Assembly (NCBI RefSeq): GCF_004362215.1
Contig: NZ_SNWR01000001.1
Location: forward strand, 1,860,001 to 1,924,000
Length of the DNA: 64,000 nt
Origin: Paractinoplanes brasiliensis
GTDB lineage: Bacteria > Actinomycetota > Actinomycetes > Mycobacteriales > Micromonosporaceae
Direction: 5' to 3'
How positions within the stretch are numbered: position 1 is the first letter of the stretch; every line of letters begins with the position of its first letter. Shown here one piece after another: positions 34,795 through 43,607 of this stretch. The notes beneath the pieces are model-generated. The model was not told where the DNA came from, ran no database searches, and worked only from the letters and a program-made list of their open reading frames with translations. A program made the position numbers and the translations under genes.

Positions 34795-36096
34795 TCATTG
34801 GGCGAGAAGCCACTGCAGGATGGTCTTTTCCTCATAAGTGGGGGCGGCGGCGAGGTGGCGGTCCGGCTCGTAGAAGGCGGAGTCGGCGTACTCGGTGTAC
34901 TTGACCAAGGCGTTTGCCTGGACAGGGGTTTTTCCGAGCGCCACGTAGGCGTTCCAGATCTGGTTGTACGACGTCTGCCCGGTCGTGACCACGTTGAGGA
35001 GGTGGTCATGGGTGCCGTGGGTGATCCAGACCGGCGTGCCGGACGCGGCGATAGCGGTTGCCTGGGATGCGCTGGCAGCGAAGCCTCCGGTGATCAGTGC
35101 ACCATCGAAGAGGTCCGGATAGGCGGCCAGTGCGGCCCAGGCGAGCGTGGAGCCGTACGAGACCGTGGACGCGTAGATCCGGTCCTGGTTCACCGGGAAT
35201 TCCCGCGTGAAGGCGTTCAGGAGCTCGACCATGACCTCTGCCTGAGCGGCAGCGGTCCCGACTCGCTGGTTCTGTGGAGCCAGGACGATGACGTCTTCCT
35301 TGGTGCCCGTCCACTTCTCCTGCAGCCACGCGGTCGCGGGGATGTCCGCCGCTACTTGCACCCCTTCATTGGAGCCGTTGAATCCCATGCCATGCCCTGG
35401 CAGGATGACGACGACCGGGTACGTCTTGGCGGCGTCGTAGCCCCTTGGCAGGTGGTAGGCGTAGGGAATCATCGTGCCCGAGGTCGCGGTGAATCTCTTG
35501 TAGACGAAGTCGTCGGCCAACAGGTTGATCGCGGGCTTGGTGGGCCCATACGCCTTGTCGGACGCCGCGGCCAGCCGATGGCCACGGCCTTTCCCTTTCC
35601 GGGCCTGGGCGTAGACGTCCTTGTTCTGCACGACCCGCGTCTGCAGGTCAGTGTTGACCTTGACGTAGTTGCTCGTCGCCATGATGGTGTTGCCGCCGGG
35701 ATCCGTCGCGTCGAGTTCGATGATGACGAAGTTGCCCCGATCGGACCGCTTGTCCGCGTTCAGGGCCGGCGCTTCGTTGGTATAGACCGCGGTGATCGTG
35801 CGATCGGCTCGTTTCGTCGGGTCGGTGATGTCCCCGACGGGGTTGAAGCGGAAGTTGTAGAGGCTGTCCGAGACCGTGTAGGTATCGCGGTCAAGGGTCC
35901 GCGCGTTCACCTCTGACGAGTACTCGACTGCGACGGCCGTGACCTTTTGACCGAAGGCCAGGATTTGCGTGATCGGGAGGACGTTCTGCACTCCCTCGCG
36001 GCCATGGCCGGACGGCTTCGCGTTTGCGGTGCCAGGGGCGATCCAGACCGCAGCGAAAAGGACGGCGACGGCGGCCAGGGGTGTTCGCTTCGACAC
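34795..36096 (-). CDS. Secreted alpha/beta-hydrolase (PHB depolymerase/peptidase S9-like esterase)
   Basis: The 433-residue precursor has a signal peptide (PLAAVAVLFAAVWIAPGTANA) and a beta-rich domain of about 130 residues. The hydrolase domain has oxyanion segment VVVILPGHGMGFNGSN, nucleophile S313 in ASTVSYGST, a VWITHGTHDHL acidic region and a C-terminal catalytic-type His in PDRHL. The nucleophile elbow lacks the first Gly of G-x-S-x-G. Substrate unknown. Codon usage and GC are slightly below the window average, consistent with transfer. Confidence 0.78.
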   Translation of the reverse strand: MSKRTPLAAVAVLFAAVWIAPGTANAKPSGHGREGVQNVLPITQILAFGQKVTAVAVEYSSEVNARTLDRDTYTVSDSLYNFRFNPVGDITDPTKRADRTITAVYTNEAPALNADKRSDRGNFVIIELDATDPGGNTIMATSNYVKVNTDLQTRVVQNKDVYAQARKGKGRGHRLAAASDKAYGPTKPAINLLADDFVYKRFTATSGTMIPYAYHLPRGYDAAKTYPVVVILPGHGMGFNGSNEGVQVAADIPATAWLQEKWTGTKEDVIVLAPQNQRVGTAAAQAEVMVELLNAFTREFPVNQDRIYASTVSYGSTLAWAALAAYPDLFDGALITGGFAASASQATAIAASGTPVWITHGTHDHLLNVVTTGQTSYNQIWNAYVALGKTPVQANALVKYTEYADSAFYEPDRHLAAAPTYEEKTILQWLLAQ

Positions 36097-36331
36097 TGGT
36101 TGTCCTTCCGATCGGTGCGCGCCGCCTTATCAGCAGGCGCCGTGCCACGGACGCTACGCAACACCCCCGAAACAATCAATAGACGAAAACATCTCGATCC
36201 CACGATGTCTTTATGATCAATCTGCCATATATCTAAATCCCATACGGGCGGCCGTTAGCACCGAGTAGGCACGACGGCACGGCACCTTCGCCGGTGGCGG
36301 AGTTATGACCAAACAGCTATAAATTATTGCT
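36097..36331. promoter_or_regulatory. Divergent promoter region between the esterase pair and the ROK gene
   Basis: This 235-bp region is unusually AT-rich (about 36165-36335). An imperfect inverted repeat with half-sites ACATC (36189-36193) and GATGT (36204-36208) could be a ROK operator. GATCAATCTGCCATATATCTAA nearby contains a TATAT -10-like stretch. The assignment is by position only. Confidence 0.35.
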
Positions 36332-37531
36332 ATGCCCATTACCTCCGCCGCGGCCCTCGACAGCGGTCTCACCGGCACGGAACAAGCCGTCCTCCGGGCG
36401 TTGTCCGACGGCCGGCAACGCACCGTCGCCGAACTCTGCGCCGAGCTTTCGGCGGCGCGTAGCAGTGTCGTGCACGCGTTGAACAGCCTTCGAACGGCAG
36501 GCGTCGTGGTGGAGCATCCCTCAGGTCGCTCGGCGAGAGGGCGGCCGGCCCGCGGTTGGTCCGTCGCGGCGTCGCCTGGCCTGCTCGCCGTGGTCTTGGC
36601 TGCGGCCCATGGCTTCCTCGCCGGCGTGGTACGACCTGACGGCGAGGTCCTGGCGGCGGTGCACGGCGCAGCGGACTTCACCGCACCGGCGGCGGCTCTG
36701 GAGTTGCTCGGTCGCGCCGTCGCCGAAGCCGGGGTTACGCACCGGCAGGTCGAACTCGCCGTTCTTGGGCTGCCCGGCCCATCCATGTTCGCCCGGACGC
36801 CCGGCCTCGACTCGTTCGGAGGGTCACACCTGCGGCGGTTCCGGGACTGGGATGGACGACCCGCCGCGGATGTCGTGAGCGAATACCTAGATCGCCCCGT
36901 CTTCTGCGAGAACGACGCCAATCTGGCAGCGCTCGGTGAGGCCGTCTACGGCGACGTGGCCGGCCTGCACACCGTGCTGCACATCTCTCTCACGCACGGG
37001 ACCGGAGCTGGTTTGGTCATCGGCGGCAAGCTCCACCGTGGCGGGTCGCGGCTGGCGGGTGAAGTCGGGCATCTCCACGTCGATGACGGCGGGCAGCTTT
37101 GCGAGTGCGGTGCGCGCGGCTGCTTCTGGCAGACCACCAGCATTCCGGCGTTGCTCAATGAGCTGGCCACGGCCCATGGCAAGACCTTCACGGTGAGCGA
37201 TCTTGACGCCGCGGCCGCCTTGGGAGAGCTTGAGATCGTGCGGGCGCTTCGCGGATTCGGCCGGTCCCTCGGCCGCCGCGTCGCCGACTTCGTCGTGTTC
37301 CTTGACCCCCAGGCCATTGTCGTGGACTGCACCCTCGGGGCCGCCTCCGACGTCATCGCAGACGGCATCCGGGAGGCGGTGGATCAATACGCCCCGCCGA
37401 TGATGGCAGCGTCGGTCAAGATCTCGTCCGGGTCGCTTGGCGCATCGGCACATCTGAAGGGAGCGGCGGCCCTTGTCCGTACAGAGCACCTCCTCGACGT
37501 ATCGCGGCTCGGTTTACCGGCGCCCGCCTGA
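36332..37531 (+). CDS. ROK-family transcriptional regulator
   Basis: The 399-residue protein has an N-terminal winged helix (TGTEQAVLRALSDGRQRTVA, to about residue 70). A ROK sugar-kinase-like fold follows, with ENDANLAALGEAVYG, THGTGAGLVIGGKLHRG and the zinc site GHLHVDDGG...CECGARGC. NagC/XylR-type ROK proteins repress sugar or polysaccharide genes and release DNA on binding a sugar. The divergent secreted esterases are the obvious targets. No strong ribosome binding site precedes the ATG. Confidence 0.88.
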   Translation: MPITSAAALDSGLTGTEQAVLRALSDGRQRTVAELCAELSAARSSVVHALNSLRTAGVVVEHPSGRSARGRPARGWSVAASPGLLAVVLAAAHGFLAGVVRPDGEVLAAVHGAADFTAPAAALELLGRAVAEAGVTHRQVELAVLGLPGPSMFARTPGLDSFGGSHLRRFRDWDGRPAADVVSEYLDRPVFCENDANLAALGEAVYGDVAGLHTVLHISLTHGTGAGLVIGGKLHRGGSRLAGEVGHLHVDDGGQLCECGARGCFWQTTSIPALLNELATAHGKTFTVSDLDAAAALGELEIVRALRGFGRSLGRRVADFVVFLDPQAIVVDCTLGAASDVIADGIREAVDQYAPPMMAASVKISSGSLGASAHLKGAAALVRTEHLLDVSRLGLPAPA

Positions 37532-37572
37532 ATGGTGCGGCCCGGGTGGGGTACGACCACTCGACGATCTCG

Positions 37573-37858
37573 CGCGGCGGTATTCCAGGGCGGCGGAAGT
37601 CATCGTCACCTTCAACCTCAGCGACTTCCCGAGCCGGCCCTCAAGCCCTACGACATCGCGGCAATCCCCCCCGACGGCTTCCTCCTCGACCAACTCGATC
37701 TCTACCCCGGCTTGACCATGGACGTGCTCCGTCACCAAGCCGCGTCCTACCGGCGAGCGCCGAACACCGTGCCGGAGGTCCTCGTCCTTCTGCAGCGCAC
37801 CGGCGTGCCCGGATTCGCCGCTGAAGTACGACGCCATCTCGGTCCCCCGGCCTGGTAA
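37573..37858 (+). pseudogene. PIN-domain toxin remnant, frameshifted and lacking the N-terminus
   Basis: The residues AAEVIVTFNLSDFPSR are in one frame, and EPALKPYDIAAIPPDGFLLDQ through to the stop at 37858 are in another. Joined, they give the C-terminal half of a PIN-domain protein (V-T-F-N-x-x-D-F-P is typical). The frame changes within about ten bases near 37635. No start region or antitoxin gene remains. It follows the ROK gene by about 40 bp and is followed by a copy of the 76-bp repeat. Confidence 0.7.
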
Positions 37859-37924
37859 CGCAGCCGTCCGAGGCGGCTGAAGGCGGGCACAAATCAGGCT
37901 AACGGGCAGGCCGAATACCCCTTG

Positions 37925-38000
37925 AACTGGCCAAACGCTCGGGCAGAGGATCGCCGGTGACGATGATCGGGTGGTTCGCATGGTGCATCGTCCGGCCCGC
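37925..38000 (+). repeat. 76-bp interspersed repeat, copy A
   Basis: It shares the skeleton GG(T/C)CAAACG ... GGATCGCCGGTGACGATGATCGGG ... GGTTCGCATGGTGCA ... CGTCCGGCCCGC with copies B, C and D (split here to keep motifs short). It lies 67 bp after the PIN remnant. Confidence 0.8.
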
Positions 38001-38306
38001 GTTGATCTTGATTGCGAACCGTGGCCTGGATTTCCGGCCGGGGGTCTCGATGGCCGGGCGTTCACGACTTGAGCCTGGTGTGACTCCGTGCTGGGCGTCG
38101 GTTGCAGGTCAAAGCCACCGCGATGTTCAGCGAACGGGCCGGGGCACGACGAACATGAGTCGCCGCCGCCTGCGTTCGGCGTTGTTGATGTCCGCTGGAA
38201 AGACTCAACGATGGCAACCACTCGGGTTGTGGTGATCATCGATGTTCCCGTGAAGCGGGTGTGGGGAGGCGGTCGCCGACGTAGGGCCGGTTCATGACCG
38301 GATCGG

Positions 38307-38850
38307 TCAGCGAACGGCGGTCAAGGCCGGGGTGGCCCAGCACGCCGCCACGGTCACGAGGATGGTGGCCGCTAGCATCCATCGCCAGAACAGGGTGCGT
38401 GCGGCGAGCCGCGCCTCGATCTCCGGGTCGGAGCACGTCGTCGTCCCTCGGAGACCGATCCAGCCGGCCGATGTGATGGCGACTCGGTCGCCGTGGCGGA
38501 CCGGCTTGCCGATTACGAGAACGGGCGTGTCCGCCGGTGCGAGACATTCGAACACCCCCATTCCGCTGGCGCGTCCGTCTGGCGTGAGGTCTTCCGCCGT
38601 CAGATGTCCCTCGGCTGCCAGGTGAGTCCAGCTGGCGTGCTCGTCAGGCGAACTGTCGGAACCTGACGATCTGGCTGACCGGTTCGGTGATGAGCGTCGC
38701 AAACTTGCGGCCCAGCGCTTGACGCGCGAGGCTTTCGTCCAGCCACACGACGTTCTGTGCATCGTCTGCATCGAGCAACGGTATTTGCCGGTTCGGCGGG
38801 GCGGTTGCGGTGAAGAGGGCCTGGAGAACCTCACCCTTGTTCGAGCCGCG
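38307..38850 (-). pseudogene. Frameshifted hypothetical membrane protein gene
   Basis: Two frames give protein-like sequence in succession on the minus strand. The first (about 38850-38644) reads NKGEVLQALFTATAPPNRQ ... LITEPVSQIVRFRQFA. The second (about 38640-38307) reads DEHASWTHLAAEGHLTAED ... FECLAPADTPVLVIGKPV, ending in a hydrophobic helix (WMLAATILVTVAACWATPAL). A one-base shift near 38644 separates them. The 5' end runs into repeat copy B. An alternative is a short intact gene from the ATG at 38561. Function unknown. Confidence 0.5.
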
Positions 38851-38869
38851 CGGGTCCATCCGGCCCGTT

Positions 38870-38945
38870 GAGCTGGCCAAACGTCCCGACAGCGGATCAC
38901 CGGTGACGATGATCGGGCGGTTCGCATGGTGCAACGTCCGGCCCC
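38870..38945 (+). repeat. 76-bp interspersed repeat, copy B
   Basis: This is the closest match to the consensus: GAGCTGGCCAAACGTCCCG at the left and GCATGGTGCAACGTCCGGCC at the right. AACGTCC occurs at both ends in direct orientation. It lies between the frameshifted gene and the end of the five-gene minus-strand cluster. Confidence 0.85.
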
Positions 38946-39051
38946 ACCCCTTCGATAAGCAGGACGTTCGCAAAGGACCAGGTGAACTGTGCGAACCATG
39001 CGGAGGGCGGTCCCCGGTTGCGGATCGGCCCTCCGCCCCTGTCCTATGCCG

Positions 39052-40776
39052 TCACCGGTCGTTGTCGGTGCTGTTGAGGTTGGCGAGGTGCCGGTTGGTT
39101 TCGGTGAGGTCGAACGGTTCGGGTTCTTGTGGATCGTCCTCGGACCAGTACTCGACCGGGGAGTCGCCGGAGAAGCCGGTGCACAGCGGGTATGTGAGGC
39201 CGGGGTCGCGTTGCGTGGTCCGTTCCAGGGTGATCTCGTGCCACCAGCTCGCGCCGAAGTCGTACTCGTAGCGGATCTTCTTGGCCGCCCCGGCGAGCAC
39301 CTCCCGTAGCCGTACGCCGGATTCGTCTTTCTCGTCGCCGCCCAGGTCGAAGAACGGGTCGCTGTAGCGTTTGCCGCCGATCTCGAACTGGTGCAGGTGG
39401 TCGCCGTCCCAGCCGAACAGGATCTGGATGACGGCATGCAGGTCGTCGAGCGTGGTGGTGGAGGGCACCAGGATCCGCCGCCAGATCGGTGGTCGCCAGC
39501 GCATCAGTCCCACCTTGAGCTGGTAGACCTGGTCGATCGACGGGATGGCGCCCGAGTCCAGGAACTGCTGTACCGCGGCGGTGACGCGGGCGGCGTCCGG
39601 GTGATCGACGCCCGCCGCCACGTTCATGCGGGCTTCCAGGCTTTCGCCGGGGAGGCGGTCGAACAGCACGGTCAGCGCCTCGTCCGAACCGGTCCCGTCC
39701 AGGGCTGCTGCGGCGAACTCGACCGCCAACCACCTGGCGTCGACGGGTGCGATGCGCGGTTCGTCGTCTGCAATGGCGGTCACCGACGCTCGTGCGTGCG
39801 CGCCGAGGTTCGGTAGGTGCGCGACCGCCTGCCACACGGCCAGTGCCTGGTAGCCCAGGCTGTCGGTCACGTCGCCGGCTCCGATCCGGGCCGCTGCCGA
39901 GAGGTCGGCGGCGGCGGTCAGCAGTTCCCGGGCTGCGTCGGTCGGGCGCCGGTACTCGATCCATCGCCGGGCTGTCGGCCACGGGTCGGTGCCGCGTCGC
40001 ACATGGTCTGCCAGTACCTCGACCACCGCATCGGCAGGCATGTCGAGAGTGACGTTACGCGGGCGGTCGGCCTGAGCCTGGGTCAGGGACCACCGGCCCA
40101 GCGCGGTCACCGCGACGGTAGCGCTGTCGTGGCCGGTCACCGCGCCGAGCTGCCGGAGCAGGTCCACCAGGCCGGCGAACGGATCACGGGTCTCGTGATC
40201 GGCATACTGGGTGAGTGAACGGACGTACCCCCATCCCAGCGGGTCCTTGTCATCCTCGCGCCGCTCGACGATGGCGACCACCCGGTTCCAGAGGCTGTCC
40301 TTGTCTGCGCCGTCCGGCATGGTCACCGCCTCCAGGAACGCGAGCGCCAGGATGAGCACGCTTCCTTCGCGCCGGGTGTCGGACTCGGCCGCGCACACCG
40401 CTTGGAACCCGGCCCACCACGCGTCAAGGGCTTCGGCGTCCGTCGACGACGACCACTGGTCCAGCAACGGCCCGGCCGCAGCGACCGAACCGCTGATCTT
40501 CAACAGCCCTGAGCCGAGGGCGAAGCTCCATGGCCGGTGCAGGGCCGGTACGTCCGCCGCTGTCCGCACCCTGTCCGGCACCGGCACTCCCGCCGCGGTT
40601 CCGGCGGCTGCGACGTCAGCACGACGTACCACCCGGCCGGCCGTCACCGTCCGGCCTGGACGGCCTACCCATCTGGCCAGTGCGCTGGCCTGCTCGGCCA
40701 TCGGGCAGCCGCTGGCCAGGCGTGCCGCGCCGGCGACATCAACAGGAGCATCTACCGGGAATAGCTGCGAATCCAT
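39052..40776 (-). CDS. Plasmid pRiA4b ORF-3 family protein with a large N-terminal helical domain, 574 aa
   Basis: The C-terminal about 157 residues (from 418, YQLKVGLMRWRPPIWRRILV, GWDGDHLHQFEIGG, YEYDFGASWWHEI) form the pRiA4b ORF-3 domain, also called the IS1096 passenger TnpR domain, often found with mobile elements. The N-terminal 410 residues form a helix-rich region of unknown function. Its paralogue 600 bp upstream on the same strand has the same C-terminal domain on a different N-terminus. It is the last gene of the cluster that begins with the antitoxin gene at 43322. Confidence 0.85.
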   Translation of the reverse strand: MDSQLFPVDAPVDVAGAARLASGCPMAEQASALARWVGRPGRTVTAGRVVRRADVAAAGTAAGVPVPDRVRTAADVPALHRPWSFALGSGLLKISGSVAAAGPLLDQWSSSTDAEALDAWWAGFQAVCAAESDTRREGSVLILALAFLEAVTMPDGADKDSLWNRVVAIVERREDDKDPLGWGYVRSLTQYADHETRDPFAGLVDLLRQLGAVTGHDSATVAVTALGRWSLTQAQADRPRNVTLDMPADAVVEVLADHVRRGTDPWPTARRWIEYRRPTDAARELLTAAADLSAAARIGAGDVTDSLGYQALAVWQAVAHLPNLGAHARASVTAIADDEPRIAPVDARWLAVEFAAAALDGTGSDEALTVLFDRLPGESLEARMNVAAGVDHPDAARVTAAVQQFLDSGAIPSIDQVYQLKVGLMRWRPPIWRRILVPSTTTLDDLHAVIQILFGWDGDHLHQFEIGGKRYSDPFFDLGGDEKDESGVRLREVLAGAAKKIRYEYDFGASWWHEITLERTTQRDPGLTYPLCTGFSGDSPVEYWSEDDPQEPEPFDLTETNRHLANLNSTDNDR

Positions 40777-40855
40777 CCGCGAACGCTATCCGCCTTGCGG
40801 CGCGCCGGCGAAGCTGGGACCTGAACGGTGAACGTGAAGCGAGGCGCCGATGAAG

Positions 40856-41329
40856 TCAGGGCACCGGGGGATCGGGATGCTCGGCGAAGAAGCGGTCCGC
40901 GGCGACGCCGTCGATCAGCGATTCGTCGAGTAGCCACTCGACCGCCCGGCGGGCGGCCCGGGTGTCGCGGAAGTCGTACCAGGGCTGCAAGAGGTGCGGG
41001 TATTCCTCGTTCAACTCGTCCTTGAACCGGCGGAACGCGCCGCGGCCGTTGATCGCGCGGGAAAGCCGCCGGGACGCTCGATCGTCACTGACGAGGTCGA
41101 TGAAGTCCGCCATGTCCTGGTACCAGACGTACGACGGCAAGGGCCGGATCACGGGGAGATCCAGATCGTCGAGATCGACGGGGTTCGTGCCGTCGACACC
41201 ACCTTCCCGGGTCCACAGAACGATTTCTCCGGTTTTCGGGTCGATCAGATGCCGGTGCTCGTCGTAGAGGCTCTGGTCTGACAGCGCGAACGCGATCTCG
41301 TCAAGGTTGAATCGCTCGATCTCCAGCAC
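40856..41329 (-). CDS. UPF0158 family protein, 157 aa
   Basis: The sequence fits UPF0158: a start with FNLDEIAFALSDQSLYDEHR, the IDPKTGEIVLWTR segment, YVWYQDMADFI and a C-terminal ELNEEYPHLLQPWYDFRD with acidic WLLDE. The function of the family is unknown. A GGAGAGCC ribosome binding site precedes the GTG start at 41329. It is sandwiched between two ORF-3 proteins (30 bp and 79 bp gaps). Confidence 0.85.
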   Translation of the reverse strand: MLEIERFNLDEIAFALSDQSLYDEHRHLIDPKTGEIVLWTREGGVDGTNPVDLDDLDLPVIRPLPSYVWYQDMADFIDLVSDDRASRRLSRAINGRGAFRRFKDELNEEYPHLLQPWYDFRDTRAARRAVEWLLDESLIDGVAADRFFAEHPDPPVP

Positions 41330-41359
41330 GGCTCTCCGTTCAGGCCAGTCCCGTATCGA

Positions 41360-42643
41360 TCAGCTGCCCGGCCTTCTGGCGATGATCACCGTGGCGATGC
41401 GCCGATTGGCGTCAGCGGGGTCGAAACGTGCGGGATCGAAGTCGGTGCCCTGCTCCAGGCCCAGCCATCGTCGTAGATCGTCGTGCTCGGGATGGTGCGG
41501 GTCGGCGAGCGCGTCGATCAGTTCCTGGTAGCCGGTGGTGCCGCCGCAGTCTTCCGGTGGGCAGGCGCGAGCGCCGTCGGTGCAGGCCGGGTATCGCCCG
41601 GTCGGCTCGGCGGATACCAGTTTCTCCAGCCGTACCTCGTGTGTCCAGCTGTCGCCGAAGTCGTACTCGTACCCGAACGTGTCTCCCTCGCGGGCAGCCA
41701 GGTTGCGGAACGTGGCCTTGCGTTCGTCGTGCATCGGAAAATCGAGGTCGGGCGTGCCGTAGTGGCCGGTGGGGTGGACGAACATGTGCAGGTGTGAGTT
41801 GGTCCAGCCCATCGCGGCCTGGATGATCCGGTCGAGCCGGTCCAGGCGCAATGTCGTGGGCACCAGCAGACGTCGCCACACCGGTGGGTCGGTGTCCATC
41901 AGAGTGACCTTGATCTGAGCGATCTGATCACCGGGCCGCACGGCAGCGAACCTCGTGCGCAGGACGTGCTCAGCGGTCGGGGACAGGCGCAGTGTCTCGC
42001 TGTCCTCGGTCAGCGCACCGAATGCGACCAACTCGTGGGCAGCGCGATGCAGGTCGCGGTCGGTGGCCTTGCGGAGGTGTCCCAGTTGCTCCGTGGTGGC
42101 TTCGTCCAGGTAGTAGCGGGTGGAGAGGGCGGACCAGACCCGTTCCTGCGCCTCCTCGATGCGCGTGGCGCCACCGCCTTCCGCGATGCTGGCGAACAGT
42201 ACGGCGATCCCGTCGCTGAAGTCCTCGCCGAGCAACGAGGCGAACCAGCCGGGCGGGCAGAGTGCCGGGCCGAGTTGGCCGAAGGCCGTGAACATGGCGG
42301 TCCACAGGTCCGCAGGCCGTTCCAACAGGCGCTGATTCTTCTTGACCGGCATCAATCGGCCCTGCACGACTCGGAGAAGCCCGGCCGCCTTGGCCCACGC
42401 GACCACGAACGCCAACCGGGGAAGGTCGGCGCTGCTACGGGTACGGAACATCCGGGCGCCGATCACCGGGTCGATCTCGTCGCCAGTCTCCAGAAGACCA
42501 ACCAGGTGCCGTGCGTCGGCCATGGTCAACTGGCCGGTCTGGGTCAGCTTCCGGCCGGGGCCGATCCAGCGGGTCAGGTCGACCACCTGCCGCAAGGCGG
42601 GTGCTGATGCCGCCGCGGCGGCGGCCAGATCCTCGTCAGACAT
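41360..42643 (-). CDS. Plasmid pRiA4b ORF-3 family protein, 427 aa
   Basis: The ORF-3 domain starts near residue 242 (AQIKVTLMDTDPPVWRRLLV) with GYEYDFGDSWTHEVRLEK and the typical CPPEDCGG motif. About 240 N-terminal residues of helix-rich sequence precede it. The start is uncertain: ATG 42643 lies 12 bp beyond the vapC stop, while ATG 42673 would overlap vapC by 19 bp. Either way the gene is coupled to the toxin-antitoxin pair. It may bind nucleic acid; no activity is known. Confidence 0.82.
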   Translation of the reverse strand: MSDEDLAAAAAASAPALRQVVDLTRWIGPGRKLTQTGQLTMADARHLVGLLETGDEIDPVIGARMFRTRSSADLPRLAFVVAWAKAAGLLRVVQGRLMPVKKNQRLLERPADLWTAMFTAFGQLGPALCPPGWFASLLGEDFSDGIAVLFASIAEGGGATRIEEAQERVWSALSTRYYLDEATTEQLGHLRKATDRDLHRAAHELVAFGALTEDSETLRLSPTAEHVLRTRFAAVRPGDQIAQIKVTLMDTDPPVWRRLLVPTTLRLDRLDRIIQAAMGWTNSHLHMFVHPTGHYGTPDLDFPMHDERKATFRNLAAREGDTFGYEYDFGDSWTHEVRLEKLVSAEPTGRYPACTDGARACPPEDCGGTTGYQELIDALADPHHPEHDDLRRWLGLEQGTDFDPARFDPADANRRIATVIIARRPGS

Positions 42644-42654
42644 TCGTGTACCGA

Positions 42655-43080
42655 TCAGTTGGCCGGCTGCCATGGGTCAAGAAGGCTGATGCCGGTATCG
42701 ACGAAGTCTCTGGTGTTCCGAGTAGCCAAAGACGCCGCTTGCGAGCGGCAGATCGCGGCGATCTGAGCGTCGAACCCGCTGATCGGGTTGCCCTGTTGCT
42801 CCCGGCTCACGACGATGTCGGCGTAGGCACTGGCGGAAGCGAGGTCGAAAGGCAGAACCTGGCGAGGGAAAGCCGCGAAGATCTCGCCGGCCGCCTGATG
42901 CAGCGATTGCCGCCGACGGCCCTCCGGCATGCGTACGATGCCGTACCGGATTTCGGCGATGGTGACCGCGGTCGTGTACAAGCCGTCACCGGAACTGCGT
43001 TGCATCCAGGCGAGCACCTGCGGAGCGGGTTCGGGACGCATGAGTTCGGAGACCACGTTGGTGTCCAGGACGATCATCAC
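42655..43080 (-). CDS. VapC/FitB-type PIN-domain toxin
   Basis: The 141-residue PIN nuclease has the acidic site residues D6 (IVLDTNV), E43 (TIAEIRYG), D104 (SGFDAQIAAI) and D125 (ATRNTRDF). It would cleave specific RNAs and is neutralised by the antitoxin. The start overlaps the antitoxin stop (ATGA). Confidence 0.92.
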   Translation of the reverse strand: MMIVLDTNVVSELMRPEPAPQVLAWMQRSSGDGLYTTAVTIAEIRYGIVRMPEGRRRQSLHQAAGEIFAAFPRQVLPFDLASASAYADIVVSREQQGNPISGFDAQIAAICRSQAASLATRNTRDFVDTGISLLDPWQPAN

Positions 43081-43322
43081 TCTGGCAGGCTCGCAGCCCG
43101 GGGCATGGTGGTACGTGCCGGCTGGTCGACGTCAGCGCCGCCGAGCTGGGCGAACCGTTCCGTGAGAGCACTGAACAGATCGGTTCGTGGAGCGTCATCG
43201 GTGACGGCGGTGGTCAGGATGGCGCGGATCTCGGCCTCCATGGAGCGGCCGTTGCGGGCGGCGCGAAGGCGTAGCTTCTCCTTCACCGCATCGTCGAGAC
43301 CTCTGATGCTGAGAGCCGCCAT
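43077..43322 (-). CDS. FitA/VapB-like ribbon-helix-helix antitoxin
   Basis: The 81-residue protein opens AALSIRGLDDAVKEKLRLRA ARNGRSMEAEIRAIL (split), the FitA-like ribbon-helix-helix with the strand binding DNA. The C-terminus would bind the PIN toxin. It should autoregulate the promoter near 43330-43380. A GGGAGG ribosome binding site lies ahead of the ATG at 43322. Confidence 0.92.
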   Translation of the reverse strand: MAALSIRGLDDAVKEKLRLRAARNGRSMEAEIRAILTTAVTDDAPRTDLFSALTERFAQLGGADVDQPARTTMPRAASLPE

Positions 43323-43444
43323 AGATCCTCCCTTGAAAGCAGAGTTTGATAGCAATGCTAGCGCGCCAGCCGAGCATGTCGCGCCCGCCGCGAGTGATGT
43401 ATTAGGCGCATCAACCCACTTATGTTCCGGCCTGAGTGCGGTGT

Positions 43445-43519
43445 GAGCTGGTCAAACGTCCCGGTAGTGGGTGGCCGGTGGCGGTGGTGTGGTTTGTATG
43501 GTGCAACGTCCGGCCCGCC
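43445..43519 (+). repeat. 76-bp interspersed repeat, copy C (75 bp)
   Basis: The ends are well conserved (GAGCTGGTCAAACGTCCCGG and GTGCAACGTCCGGCCCGCC); the centre is G/T-rich and diverged. It lies between the antitoxin promoter region and the IS1380-family element. Confidence 0.8.
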
Positions 43520-43607
43520 ATACCGATTCCGGGGGCGACCCCCGGATCCCACGGTGCGATGGTCACGCCGGCCGGTCCGCGCCGGCCGCCACAGGCGCGT
43601 CCTTTAG

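Noticed and set aside
39000..39036. Hairpin downstream of the larger ORF-3 gene
   Set aside because: The 9-bp stem has a 19-nt loop and no T run, too weak to call a terminator.
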